This document shows, one piece after another, positions 27,908-37,489 of a stretch of DNA of 64,000 nucleotides. Position 1 is the stretch's first letter, and the number at the start of each line of letters is the position of its first letter. Source of the DNA: Rhodanobacter denitrificans (GTDB lineage: Bacteria; Pseudomonadota; Gammaproteobacteria; Xanthomonadales; Rhodanobacteraceae); the NCBI RefSeq assembly GCF_003335105.1, contig NZ_QFWQ01000006.1, positions 1 to 64,000 of the forward strand, in the 5' to 3' direction. Under the pieces are notes generated by a model. That model saw nothing but the letters and a program-made list of their open reading frames with translations, did not search any database and was not told the origin of the DNA. The position numbers were made by a program, and so were the translations under genes.

Positions 27908-29029
27908 ATGATCAGAAAAACTATCGTGTTGCTCGCCGGCATGCTGGTTACCGTGGCCGTGTATGCGGCCGGTGCGCAACTGCGGGCCGATCATCCGGAC
28001 AGCTACACCGTGCGCCGGGGCGACACCCTCTGGGACATCTCCGCCAAGTTCCTTTCCAAGCCGTGGCTGTGGCCGGAAATCTGGCAGGCCAACCCGCAGG
28101 TGCGCAATCCTCACCTGATCTACCCCGGCGACGTGCTCAACCTGTCCTTCATCAACGGTCCGCGGCTTGGCCTGCAGCCGGGCGTGCATCGCGAAGGCGA
28201 GGCGGTGCCGGCGATCCCGCTGTCCGAGCTGAGGATGTTCCTCAAGGACATGCGGGTGATGGACTCGAACGCGGTCAGCTCCGCGCCGTACGTGGTCGGC
28301 CTCGAGGAGGCCCGCCTGCGCGGCGCCGTCGGCCAGAACATCTACGTGCGCGGCCTGCAGGGCGAGCCTGGCCAGCGCTGGGCGATCGTGCGGCCGAGCC
28401 ACGTGTTCCGCGGCTTCAACCAGGGTGACGCGGCCAGCGCCGACCTGGTCGCCCACGACCTGGACAGCAACGCGGCGATGGTCAATGCGCCGTGGCGCGA
28501 GGACTCCCGCAACGACGGCCACTACGGCAAGGGCGACGACCTCGGCGTCGAGGTCAGCGTGATCGGCACCGCCGAGACGCTGCGCATGGGCGACCCCGCA
28601 ACTCTGCTGCTGCTCGGCGCCACCCAGGAGATCCGCAGCGGCGACCGCATCATGCCGGTCGACGATGCGCCGTACGACGCCTATTACTACCCGCATCCGC
28701 CGAAGTCGGTGCCGGCCAACGCCAAGGTGATCGGCTTCGCCGACGCGATGGATGCGGCCGGGTCGCGCCAGGTGGTGCTGCTGTCGATCGGTGCGAAGGA
28801 CGGCGTCGACAACGGCCAGACCTTCACCATGCTCCAGCCCGGCGAGACGATCCACGACGATGTGGCCAGCAACAGCTGGCGGCGTGGCGTGGGTGAGACT
28901 GTCAAGTTGCCCGACGAGTACATCGGCCACGTGATGGTATTCCGCACCTTCGACCGGGTCAGCTACGGCCTGGTGATGGACGGCCTGCGGCCGGTGCACG
29001 TCGGTTCCCGTCTGGTCATGCCCGAATAA
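27908..29029 (+). CDS. Exported LysM-domain protein
   Basis: The 373-residue product has an N-terminal signal or anchor (about residues 4-21, ending AVYAAGA) and one LysM domain at about 32-80 (SYTVRRGDTLWDISAKFLSK...NPHLIYPGDVLNL), which binds peptidoglycan. The remaining 290 residues are of unknown function and contain no catalytic motif that I recognise. Proteins of this architecture are regularly found upstream of dprA in Xanthomonadales and betaproteobacteria. It is probably periplasmic and cell-wall associated. A terminator follows. Confidence 0.88.
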   Translation: MIRKTIVLLAGMLVTVAVYAAGAQLRADHPDSYTVRRGDTLWDISAKFLSKPWLWPEIWQANPQVRNPHLIYPGDVLNLSFINGPRLGLQPGVHREGEAVPAIPLSELRMFLKDMRVMDSNAVSSAPYVVGLEEARLRGAVGQNIYVRGLQGEPGQRWAIVRPSHVFRGFNQGDAASADLVAHDLDSNAAMVNAPWREDSRNDGHYGKGDDLGVEVSVIGTAETLRMGDPATLLLLGATQEIRSGDRIMPVDDAPYDAYYYPHPPKSVPANAKVIGFADAMDAAGSRQVVLLSIGAKDGVDNGQTFTMLQPGETIHDDVASNSWRRGVGETVKLPDEYIGHVMVFRTFDRVSYGLVMDGLRPVHVGSRLVMPE

Positions 29030-29065
29030 GAGCCTGCGACCAACGTTGCGGCTTCTGCCTACAGG

Positions 29066-29097
29066 ACGGCGCGGCTTCCACCGCGCCGTTTCCTTTG
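29066..29097 (+). terminator. Intrinsic terminator after the LysM gene
   Basis: ACGGCGCGG (29066-29074) pairs with CCGCGCCGT (29081-29089) around CTTCCA, followed by TTTCCTTT. Confidence 0.7.
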
Positions 29098-29121
29098 CGG
29101 GCCGCTCCGTAAACTGCCGCC

Positions 29122-30288
29122 ATGACCATGGACGATCCTGATGAACTGCGTGCCTGGCTGGTCGCCTTGCGCACGCCGGGCCTCGGCCCGGGCGGCCTGC
29201 GCGAGCGGCTGGATGACGCCGGCGGCGACATCCGTGCGGCACTGAGGCAGCTGCGCCGCCGCGCCGCGCCGCTGGGCGAGCCGGCGCAGGCCTGGCTGGC
29301 GCGGCCGGACGAGGAGCGCCTGGCCTCCGACCAGGCGTGGCTGGCCGAGCCGGGACATCGGCTGTTGCGCTGCACGGAGGCGGATTTCCCGCCGCAGCTG
29401 GAACACATCCCGCAACCGCCGGCCGTACTGTTCGTGGCCGGCGACGCCAGCCTGCTGCTGCATCCCCAGGTGGCGATCGTGGGCGCACGCAGCGCCAGCG
29501 CGGCGGGGCTGGCGCATGCACGGACGTTCGCCCGTGCGCTCGCCGCGGCCGGTTTCGCGATCACCAGCGGCATGGCCGACGGCATCGACGGTGCCGCCCA
29601 CGTGGCGGCGCTGGATGCGGAGGCGCCGACCCTGGCCGTGGTTGGCACCGGTCCGGACCGGGTGTATCCGCGCAAGCACCAGGCACTGGCCCGGCGGATC
29701 GCCGCGCACGGCGCGCTGGTCAGCGAATTTCCACCCGGCATGCCCGCGCGTGCCGATCATTTTCCGCGCCGCAACCGGATCATCGCGGGCCTGTCGCTGG
29801 GCACGCTGGTGATCGAGGCGGGCCTGCGCTCCGGCTCGCTGATCACCGCCCGGCTGGCCGCCGAACAGGGGCGCGAGGTATTCGCCTTGCCCGGTTCCAT
29901 CCATAATCCGCTGGCCCGCGGCTGCCATCGGCTGATCCGCGACGGCGCCCGGCTGATCGAGGACGCCGCGGAAATTGTCGAAACCTTGACGCTGGCCGCG
30001 CGCATGCTGGGTGGCGAACTGGCCGTGCGGCTGCGGGAGCCCAACGATGGGGCGATCCGCTTCGATGGCATGGGCGGCACCCCATCCGGGTTGGGCGGAC
30101 GTGGCAATGATGCGGAATATCGACGGCTTTTGACTGAACTTGGTCATGCGCCGGCGACGTTGGACGAACTTGTGCAGCGTACCGGGCAATCGACGGCCGC
30201 GCTTTCCTCGATGCTGCTGATGCTGGAGCTGGAGGCGCGGGTCGAATGCCTGCCCGGCAACCGCTACCAGCGATTGCCCGGTGGCTGA
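29122..30288 (+). CDS. dprA: DNA-processing protein DprA
   Basis: DprA loads RecA on incoming single-stranded DNA during natural transformation. The 388-residue protein has the Rossmann core with VAIVGARSASAAGLAHA, SGMADGIDGAAH and FPRRNRIIAGLSLGTLVIEA, all signature segments. The C-terminal winged-helix region (LTELGHAPATLDELVQRTG) is typical. An N-terminal helical part resembles the SAM extension. Start ATG at 29122 (or 29128). Together with comF at 60285 it suggests a competence pathway. Confidence 0.95.
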   Translation: MTMDDPDELRAWLVALRTPGLGPGGLRERLDDAGGDIRAALRQLRRRAAPLGEPAQAWLARPDEERLASDQAWLAEPGHRLLRCTEADFPPQLEHIPQPPAVLFVAGDASLLLHPQVAIVGARSASAAGLAHARTFARALAAAGFAITSGMADGIDGAAHVAALDAEAPTLAVVGTGPDRVYPRKHQALARRIAAHGALVSEFPPGMPARADHFPRRNRIIAGLSLGTLVIEAGLRSGSLITARLAAEQGREVFALPGSIHNPLARGCHRLIRDGARLIEDAAEIVETLTLAARMLGGELAVRLREPNDGAIRFDGMGGTPSGLGGRGNDAEYRRLLTELGHAPATLDELVQRTGQSTAALSSMLLMLELEARVECLPGNRYQRLPGG

Positions 30289-30393
30289 GCCGCATGGCGC
30301 GGTTTGCTTGACAGCCGCTGGCGCGGCGTGGTTTCAACTATATATATGTCCGGCACGGAAGCGCCGGTGGTTCACCTCTGGATACCCTGTTTC

Positions 30394-32892
30394 ATGGCAA
30401 AAAACCTGCTCATCGTCGAATCGCCGGCCAAGGCCAAGACGATCAACAAATACCTCGGCAAGGACTTCCAGGTACTTGCCTCCTACGGCCACGTACGCGA
30501 CCTGAGGCCGAAAGAGGGCGCGGTTGACCCCGAGCACGGCTTCGCGATGAAGTACGAGGTGATCGAACGCAACGAGAAGCATGTCGACGCGATCGCCAAG
30601 GCGGCCAAGCTGGCCGACGACATCTACCTCGCGACCGACTTGGACCGCGAAGGCGAGGCGATCAGCTGGCATATCAGCGAGATCCTCAACGAGCGCGGCC
30701 TGACCAAGGGCAAGCAGCTCCACCGGGTGGTGTTCTCCGAGATCACGCCGAAGGCGATCAAGGCCGCGGTGGCCGCGCCGCGCCAGCTCTCGCACGACCT
30801 GGTCGACGCGCAGCAGGCGCGCCGCGCGCTGGACTACCTGGTCGGCTTCAACCTGTCGCCGGTACTGTGGCGCAAGGTGCAGCGCGGGCTGTCCGCCGGC
30901 CGCGTGCAGTCGCCGGCGCTGCGCATGATCGTCGAGCGCGAGGAAGAGATCGAGGCGTTCAGGGCACGCGAATACTGGACGATCGAGGCCCAGCTGAAAC
31001 ATGTCGACGGCGATTTCAGCGCGCGCCTGTCCAGGCTCAACGGCAAGAAATTCGAGCAGTTCGACCTCACCAGCGAAGCCGATGCGCTGGCCGCCCGCGA
31101 CGCGCTGAAGCAGGCCGCACGCGGCCGCCTCATCGTCAGCGAGGTCAGCTCGAAGGAGCGCAAGCGCCGTCCGGCCGCGCCGTTCACCACCTCCACGCTG
31201 CAGCAGGAAGCGGCACGCAAGCTCGGCTTCACCACCAGCCGCACGATGAAGGTGGCGCAGGGCCTGTACGAGGGCGTGGCGCTGGGCAGCGAGGGCAACG
31301 TCGGCCTGATCACCTACATGCGTACCGACTCGACCATGCTCGGCGACGACGCGGTGGCCGAGCTGCGCCAGCTGATCGCGCGCGACTTCGGCGGCCAGGC
31401 ACTGCCGGATGCGCCGCAGGTGTACAAGACCAAGTCGAAGAACGCGCAGGAAGCGCACGAGGCGATCCGCCCGACCTCGGCGATGCATACGCCGAAGTCG
31501 GTGGCGTCCTTCCTCAACGACGACCAGCGCAAGCTGTACGAACTGATCTGGAAGCGCACCGTCGCCTGCCAGATGATCCACGCTACGCTGAACACCGTCA
31601 CTGCGGAATTCGCCGTGCGCGACGTGCCCGGCGGCGATGCCGCGTTCCGCGCCAGCGGCACCACCGTGGTCGACCCCGGCTTCCTCGCCGTGTACGAGGA
31701 AGGCCGCGACCAGAAAAGCGCCGAGGACGACGACGAAGGTCGCCGCCTGCCGCGGCTGGAAAAGGGCGAGGCGGTGCCGTTGCACGAGATCGTCGCCGAC
31801 CAGCACTTCACCGAGCCGCCGCCGCGCTACTCCGAGGCGAGTCTGGTCAAGGCGCTGGAGGAACACGGCATCGGCCGTCCGTCGACCTATGCCAGCATCA
31901 TCCAGGTGCTGCAGAACCGCGAGTACGTGTTCCTCGACAGCCGCCGCTTCAAGCCCAGCGACGTGGGCCGCGCGGTCAGCAAGTTCCTCACCCAGCACTT
32001 CACCCGCTACGTCGACTACGACTTCACCGCGAAGATGGAAGACGAACTCGATGCGGTCAGCCGTGGCGAGGAAGCCTGGGTGCCGCTGATGGAGCGCTTC
32101 TGGCAGCCGTTCAAGCAGCAGGTGGACGAAAAGACCGAATCGGTCGACCGCAGCGAGGCGACCGGCGCGCGCGAGCTGGGCTCCGACCCGAAGACCGGCA
32201 AGCCGGTTTCGGTGCGGCTGGGCCGCTACGGGCCGTACGCGCAGATCGGGGACAAGGACCAGGACGAGAAGCTGCAGTTCGCCAGCCTGCGCGGCGGCCA
32301 GAGCATGCACACCATCACCCTGCCCGAGGCGCTGGAGCTATTCAAGCTGCCGCGCAAGCTGGGTCAGGCCGACAACGGCGATGAAGTGAGCGTCGGCGTC
32401 GGCCGCTTCGGCCCGTTCGTGAAGCAGGGCAGCACCTACGCCTCGCTGAAGCCAGAGGACGATCCATACACGATCGAGTTGCCGCGCGCGCTGCAGATCG
32501 TGCAGGAAAAACTTGAGATGCTGGCCAACCGCGTCATCCTCGATTTCGGCAACGGCGTGCAGGTGCTCAACGGTCGCTACGGCGCCTACATCACCGACGG
32601 CGAGAAGAACGCGCGCATCCCGAAGGATCAGGAGCCGAAGGAGCTGACCGAGGCGCAGTGCGCGGAGCTGCTCGCCGCCGCGCCGGTACGGAAGGGTCGC
32701 TTCGGCAAGAAGACGGCCGTGAAGAAGGCGTCCGCGAAAAAGGCCGCGCCGCCGGAGAAGGCCGCGGCGAAGAAGGCTCCCGCCAAGAAGGCGCCGGCGA
32801 AGAAAGCCGCGGCGAAAAAGACTGCCGCGAAGAAAGCCGCCACGAAAAAGGCCGTCGCGAGGAAGAGCGTCGGCGGCAAGGCCGAGGCCTGA
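30394..32892 (+). CDS. topA: DNA topoisomerase I (type IA)
   Basis: TopA relaxes negative supercoils by single-strand passage. The 832-residue protein begins with the Toprim domain (NLLIVESPAKAKTINKYLG), contains ATDLDREGEAISWH with the metal-binding acidic residues, and the catalytic Tyr in GLITYMRTDST. The C-terminus has Toprim-associated repeats (KPVSVRLGRYGPYAQIG; VGRFGPFVKQG) in place of the Cys4 zinc fingers of E. coli, then about 70 residues of Ala/Lys-rich AKK repeats like histone H1, probably DNA binding. The ATG at 30394 matches the family; the longer frame to 30304 is not needed. A TTGACA lies at 30308 without a well-placed -10. Confidence 0.96.
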   Translation: MAKNLLIVESPAKAKTINKYLGKDFQVLASYGHVRDLRPKEGAVDPEHGFAMKYEVIERNEKHVDAIAKAAKLADDIYLATDLDREGEAISWHISEILNERGLTKGKQLHRVVFSEITPKAIKAAVAAPRQLSHDLVDAQQARRALDYLVGFNLSPVLWRKVQRGLSAGRVQSPALRMIVEREEEIEAFRAREYWTIEAQLKHVDGDFSARLSRLNGKKFEQFDLTSEADALAARDALKQAARGRLIVSEVSSKERKRRPAAPFTTSTLQQEAARKLGFTTSRTMKVAQGLYEGVALGSEGNVGLITYMRTDSTMLGDDAVAELRQLIARDFGGQALPDAPQVYKTKSKNAQEAHEAIRPTSAMHTPKSVASFLNDDQRKLYELIWKRTVACQMIHATLNTVTAEFAVRDVPGGDAAFRASGTTVVDPGFLAVYEEGRDQKSAEDDDEGRRLPRLEKGEAVPLHEIVADQHFTEPPPRYSEASLVKALEEHGIGRPSTYASIIQVLQNREYVFLDSRRFKPSDVGRAVSKFLTQHFTRYVDYDFTAKMEDELDAVSRGEEAWVPLMERFWQPFKQQVDEKTESVDRSEATGARELGSDPKTGKPVSVRLGRYGPYAQIGDKDQDEKLQFASLRGGQSMHTITLPEALELFKLPRKLGQADNGDEVSVGVGRFGPFVKQGSTYASLKPEDDPYTIELPRALQIVQEKLEMLANRVILDFGNGVQVLNGRYGAYITDGEKNARIPKDQEPKELTEAQCAELLAAAPVRKGRFGKKTAVKKASAKKAAPPEKAAAKKAPAKKAPAKKAAAKKTAAKKAATKKAVARKSVGGKAEA

Positions 32893-33465
32893 GTGCCGCG
32901 CCGCTTCACCCTTGCCGAACTCGATGCCGCCGCGTCGCTGCTGCATGCCGGCGGCGTGCTGGCCTATCCCACCGAGGCGGTGTTCGGGCTCGGCTGCGAC
33001 CCGCACGACCATGCCGCATTCGCGCGTGTGTTCGCGCTGAAACAGCGCCCGGCGACCCAGGGCGTGCTGCTGATCGCCGCGGATTTCGCCCAGGTCGAGC
33101 GCTACATCGAACTGGCTGCGGTGCCCGGCGAGGTGCTCGCCCAGGTGCGCGCGAGCTGGCCCGGCCCGCATACCTGGGTTTTCCCGCGCTCGGCCGCGGT
33201 GCCGGCGTGGGTCGCCGGCGCGCATGCCGGGATAGCGCTGCGGGTCACCGCGCACGAGCCCGCCGCCGCGCTATGCCGCGCGTTCGGCGGTGCGCTGGTG
33301 TCGACCAGCGCGAACCCGCATGGCCGGCCACCGGCGCGCGCGGCGCAGACCGTGACGGATTATTTCGATGACGCGCTGGATGGCCTGCTGGATGCCCCGC
33401 TGGGCGGCCAGGCCGGCCCCACGATGATCCGCGACGCATTGTCGGGCGCTATCATCCGCGCCTGA
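32893..33465 (+). CDS. tsaC: Threonylcarbamoyl-AMP synthase (Sua5/YrdC)
   Basis: TsaC makes threonylcarbamoyl-adenylate for the t6A37 modification of ANN-decoding tRNAs. The 190-residue protein shows the family segments YPTEAVFGLGCDPHD, FALKQRP, a WPGPHTWVF motif, IALRVTAH and VSTSANPHGRPP. The start codon is a GTG directly after the topA stop codon, so the gene is tightly coupled to topA. Confidence 0.95.
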   Translation: MPRRFTLAELDAAASLLHAGGVLAYPTEAVFGLGCDPHDHAAFARVFALKQRPATQGVLLIAADFAQVERYIELAAVPGEVLAQVRASWPGPHTWVFPRSAAVPAWVAGAHAGIALRVTAHEPAAALCRAFGGALVSTSANPHGRPPARAAQTVTDYFDDALDGLLDAPLGGQAGPTMIRDALSGAIIRA

Positions 33466-33600
33466 GCGTTCGGGGGAGCGCGCCGGCTCATGTCTTGGCT
33501 GAACCGCCGTGGGACGCCAGCGGCAGCCGTTCATGCCGCCGTTCATCGTGCGGCGCGATGCTGCCGGACGTGACGAACCGCATATCAGGGAGACCGCAGC

Positions 33601-34974
33601 TTGGCCATCGTTTACGACACCTACCAGCGCGAGGCACCGTCGCGGCTGCCGTTGCTGGGCGTGGTCGATCCCGCGCGGATCGTGGCCTGGCGCGACGGCG
33701 AACCGGTCGACGCCGCGCGCTTCCTGGCACAGGTGCACGCGGTGGCCGCCCTGCTGCCGACGGCGACCGCCGCGGTGAATTTGTGCGAGGACCGCTACGC
33801 GTTTCTGGTCGCGTTCTGCGCCATAGCGCTGCGCGGCCAGGCCAACCTGCTGCCGTCGTCGCGCGCACCGCAGGCGGTGGACGAGGTGATGGCGGCGCAT
33901 CCGGGCTGCTACGCGCTGGGCGAGCAGGCGCTCGATCCGGCTCCGCGCGGCTACCGGCAGCTGCCGCCGCTGGATGCCGCATCGCCGCTCGAGGCCGATC
34001 CGGCGTGGCCGTCGATCGCCGCCGACCAGGTCGTGGCGGTCGGCTACACCTCCGGCTCCACCGGTACGCCCAGCGCGAGTCCGAAGACCTGGGCCAGCTT
34101 CCACGCCAGCAACAGCGGCAACCTGGCGATGCTGCATGCCGTTGCCGGAGCGCATTTCGAGGTGGTCGCCACGGTGCCGCCGCAGCACATGTACGGCATG
34201 GAGATGTCGGTACTGCTGCCGTTGCTGGGCGGCTTCGGGGTGCATGCCGGGCGGCCGTTCTTCCCGGCCGACGTGGCCGCCGCGCTGGCCCAGGTGTCGG
34301 CGCCGCGCGTGCTGGTGACTACGCCGGTGCACCTGCGCGCGCTGGTCGAGTCGGGCATCGCGCTGCCGCCGATCGCCGCGATGCTGTCGGCCACCGCGCC
34401 GTTGCCGGTGGAGCTGGCGCAGGCCGCCGAACGGCGGTTCGGCGCACCGCTGCTGGAAGTGTTCGGATCCACCGAGACCTGCGTGTTCGCCAGCCGCCGC
34501 CCCGCCGTGGACGAGGACTGGTCGCTGTACGACGGTGCCATCCTGCATCCGCAGCCGGACGGCACGATGGTGGAGGCGCCGCAGCTGGCCGCGCCGGTCA
34601 CCCTGGCCGACATCGTCAGCCTGTCCCGCGACGGCCGCCGCTTCCGCCTGCGCGGCCGCCATGCCGATATGCTGGAGATCGCCGGCAAGCGCGCTTCGCT
34701 GGGCGACCTCAGCCGGCGCCTGCTGGCGATTCCCGGCGTGCAGGATGGCGTGGTGTTCCAGCTCGACGACGGCGATGCGCTGGGCGTGCACCGGATCGCC
34801 GCGCTGGCGGTGGCGCCGGGGCTGGACGAGCACCTCATCCTCGACGCGCTGCGTCGCGCGATCGACCCGCTGTTCCTGCCGCGCCCGCTGCGCCTGGTCG
34901 ACGCGCTGCCGCGCAACGAGACCGGCAAGCTGCCGCGCGCGGCGCTGCTGGAACTGCTGCAGCGGCCCGACTGA
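33601..34974 (+). CDS. Orphan ANL-superfamily adenylating enzyme
   Basis: This is an AMP-forming acyl- or aryl-activating enzyme of 457 residues. The P-loop-like signature is YTSGSTGTPSASPKTW near residue 150, followed by GSTETC and a C-terminal LPRNETGKLPRAALLELL with the catalytic Lys. The length is shorter than most acyl-CoA synthetases, similar to small ligases of aryl-polyene or xanthomonadin clusters. The TTG at 33601 is preceded by GGGAGA. No carrier protein or synthase gene is nearby, so the substrate is open. Confidence 0.8.
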   Translation: MAIVYDTYQREAPSRLPLLGVVDPARIVAWRDGEPVDAARFLAQVHAVAALLPTATAAVNLCEDRYAFLVAFCAIALRGQANLLPSSRAPQAVDEVMAAHPGCYALGEQALDPAPRGYRQLPPLDAASPLEADPAWPSIAADQVVAVGYTSGSTGTPSASPKTWASFHASNSGNLAMLHAVAGAHFEVVATVPPQHMYGMEMSVLLPLLGGFGVHAGRPFFPADVAAALAQVSAPRVLVTTPVHLRALVESGIALPPIAAMLSATAPLPVELAQAAERRFGAPLLEVFGSTETCVFASRRPAVDEDWSLYDGAILHPQPDGTMVEAPQLAAPVTLADIVSLSRDGRRFRLRGRHADMLEIAGKRASLGDLSRRLLAIPGVQDGVVFQLDDGDALGVHRIAALAVAPGLDEHLILDALRRAIDPLFLPRPLRLVDALPRNETGKLPRAALLELLQRPD

Positions 34975-35063
34975 ACGCGCCGTGGTTTCGCGGGCGCCGC
35001 GGTGCAGCCGCTACAATGCGCGCCTGCGCCGCGTGGCGGCGCGCGAATTCCGGGAGTGCAGGC

Positions 35064-36347
35064 ATGAAGGTCTTGGTCATCGGCGGCGGCGGGCGCGAGC
35101 ATGCGCTGGCGTGGAAGCTCAGGCAGTCGTCGCAGGTCGACGAGGTGATCGTGGCCCCGGGCAACGCCGGCACCGCGCGCGAGCCGAAGATGCGCAATGC
35201 CGACGTCGCGATGAACGACATTGACGGCCTGCTGCAGCTCGCCAGGCGCGAGAAGGTCGGCCTGACCGTGGTCGGCCCCGAGGTGCCGTTGGTGGCGGGC
35301 GTGGTCGACAAGTTCCGCGCCGCCGGCCTGCGCATCTTCGGGCCGCGTGCGATCGCCGCGCAGCTGGAGGGCTCCAAGGCGTTCGCCAAGGATTTCCTGC
35401 AGCGGCACAACATCCCCACCGCGCGCTACGCGGTGTTCACCGAACTGAATCCGGCGCTGGCCTACGTGCGCAAGCACGGCGCGCCGATCGTGATCAAGGC
35501 CGATGGCCTCGCCGCAGGCAAGGGCGTGGTGGTCGCGCTGACCCTGGCCGATGCGGAACTGGCGCTGCACGACATGCTCGGCGCGCACGCGTTCGGCGAT
35601 GCCTCGGCGCGGGTGGTGATCGAGGAATTCCTTGACGGCGAGGAAGCCAGCTACATCGTGATGAGCGACGGCAGCCATGCGTTGCCGATGGCATCCAGCC
35701 AGGACCACAAGCGCCGCGACGAGGGCGACCTCGGCCCGAACACCGGCGGCATGGGCGCGTATTCGCCGGCGCCGGTGGTCACGCCGGAAGTCGAGCAGCG
35801 CATCCTGAAGGAAGTGATCGAGCCGACCCTGCACGGCATGGCCACCGAGGGCGCGCCGTTCATCGGCTTCCTCTACGCCGGACTGATGATCGACAAGTCG
35901 GGTGCGCCGAAGGTGATCGAATTCAACGTGCGCTTCGGCGATCCGGAAACCCAGCCGATCATGCTGCGCCTGAAATCGGACCTGGTCGAACTGATCGACG
36001 CGGCACTGGACGGCCGGCTGGCGCAGACCACGGCGCACTGGGATGCGCGCCCGGCGATCGGCGTGGTGATGGCGGCCGGCGGCTATCCGGGCCGGGTGCG
36101 CCTGGGCGACGTGATCGACGGCCTCGACGCGCCGATGGAGGCCGACGTGAAGGTGTTCCATGCCGGCACCCGCTTCGACGAGCAGGGCCGCACGGTTACC
36201 GCCGGAGGCCGGGTGCTGACCGTATGCGCGCTGGGCGGCGATCTCGCCGCGGCGCGCGAGAACGCCTACGCCGCGATCGGGCGCATCCCCTACGACGGCG
36301 CGTTCTGTCGCCGCGACATCGCGCACCTGGCCTTGCACCGCCGTTGA
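35064..36347 (+). CDS. purD: Phosphoribosylamine-glycine ligase
   Basis: PurD catalyses the second step of purine synthesis, joining glycine to phosphoribosylamine with ATP. The 427-residue ATP-grasp protein starts MKVLVIGGGGREHALAWKL and contains IKADGLAAGKGVVVA, GPNTGGMGAYSPAP and FNVRFGDPETQP, all typical. The ATG at 35064 has GGGAG at a good distance. A TACAAT box lies near 35012 in front of it. Confidence 0.97.
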   Translation: MKVLVIGGGGREHALAWKLRQSSQVDEVIVAPGNAGTAREPKMRNADVAMNDIDGLLQLARREKVGLTVVGPEVPLVAGVVDKFRAAGLRIFGPRAIAAQLEGSKAFAKDFLQRHNIPTARYAVFTELNPALAYVRKHGAPIVIKADGLAAGKGVVVALTLADAELALHDMLGAHAFGDASARVVIEEFLDGEEASYIVMSDGSHALPMASSQDHKRRDEGDLGPNTGGMGAYSPAPVVTPEVEQRILKEVIEPTLHGMATEGAPFIGFLYAGLMIDKSGAPKVIEFNVRFGDPETQPIMLRLKSDLVELIDAALDGRLAQTTAHWDARPAIGVVMAAGGYPGRVRLGDVIDGLDAPMEADVKVFHAGTRFDEQGRTVTAGGRVLTVCALGGDLAAARENAYAAIGRIPYDGAFCRRDIAHLALHRR

Positions 36348-36528
36348 CCCAGGCCGCCCACGGGCGGCGCCGCGCACGCCATACGCCTACGCATGGTAGG
36401 CCATCGGATGGGTTGACTTTTCCGCATCGCCATTTTTGGGCTATGCTAGAAACTTCCCCCGCGTAGATGTCGTGGCGCAGAGCGCCTGAACGGTCTCGTG
36501 CTTGTTTTCACCCAGATTGAGGTTTCCC

Positions 36529-37410
36529 ATGCGCAAGACGTTTTTGTCGCTGATGTCCGTTGCTGCACTGGCGCTGGCTGGTTGCAACAACGCCTCCAAC
36601 TCGACGCAGCCGGCTGATTCCAATGCACCTGCGTCCGCCAAAACGGCCGGCGCGGCCGCCCCGGTGCCCAGCCAGGTGAGCGGTACGGTTTCGTTGCGCG
36701 CCGGCTCGCCTACGCCTTCGGACAAGGCCACCCTGGTGCTGAACCTGGTCGACGTATCGTCCAACGCCGTGGGCTCCGCCCCGCTGGCCAGCAAGACGGC
36801 GCCTGCCGGTGCCTTCCCGCAGTCGTTCACGCTGACTTTCAACCCGGCCGAGGTGAAGTCGAACGACCTGTACGTGATCCAGGCGACCTTGACCGACGGC
36901 GACCGCAAGTACGCGATGCCGATCCAGGCGCCGGTGCTGGCCAAGGGCAGCAAGAATGACGGCGTGGCGATCGAACTGGCCGCCGAGCAGACGCCCAGCG
37001 AGAAGCTGATGGCCGGGTTCAACGAGGTGAAAGCGCAGCTCGGCGGCATGAAGATCAGCCACGGCACCAAGCTGGAAACCAACGACTCGCGCGGCTGGCA
37101 GCTGTTCCGCCAGGCCGGCGAGGTGAAGTTCATCCGCGAAGAAGTCGACTACGGCGACAAGGGCTATACCAGCACCGACTATGCCTACAAGGACGGCAAG
37201 CCGTGGGTGATCGTGCAGGAGACCAAGGCGAGCCGCGACGGCAAGCCGAGCGCGACCGATCGCGCCGGCTGGAGCGAGGACGGTTCGCTGGTGCTGAAGC
37301 AGCACCAGGCTGGCAGCGGCGTGCAGGCGCTGGATGACGCCGCCGCGGCAACCATGAAGAAGCAGGCCATGGAGATCCTCAGCCTGGCCACCGGCGGCAA
37401 GAACAAGTAA
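36529..37410 (+). CDS. YbaY/YscW-type lipoprotein
   Basis: This lipoprotein has 293 residues from the ATG at 36529, preceded by GAGG. The signal ends in the lipobox LALAGC (Cys near residue 19). A Ser/Ala/Pro-rich linker leads to a beta domain (VSGTVSLRAGS...KATLVLNLVDVS...) typical of YbaY/YscW-like proteins, whose role is poorly known. A second, C-terminal domain (about 160-290) with repeated acidic/aromatic strands is not recognised. A strong terminator follows. Confidence 0.8.
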   Translation: MRKTFLSLMSVAALALAGCNNASNSTQPADSNAPASAKTAGAAAPVPSQVSGTVSLRAGSPTPSDKATLVLNLVDVSSNAVGSAPLASKTAPAGAFPQSFTLTFNPAEVKSNDLYVIQATLTDGDRKYAMPIQAPVLAKGSKNDGVAIELAAEQTPSEKLMAGFNEVKAQLGGMKISHGTKLETNDSRGWQLFRQAGEVKFIREEVDYGDKGYTSTDYAYKDGKPWVIVQETKASRDGKPSATDRAGWSEDGSLVLKQHQAGSGVQALDDAAAATMKKQAMEILSLATGGKNK

Positions 37411-37441
37411 GCCGTACGGACGTCCAGACGTCCGGGCAATA

Positions 37442-37471
37442 AAAAAGCCGCCGGTCTCCCGGCGGCTTTTT
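37442..37471. terminator. Bidirectional intrinsic terminator
   Basis: AAAAAGCCGCCGG (37442-37454) pairs with CCGGCGGCTTTTT (37459-37471) around TCTC, serving the lipoprotein gene and the convergent autotransporter gene. Confidence 0.93.
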
Positions 37472-37489
37472 CATTGCCGGTCGACCGGC

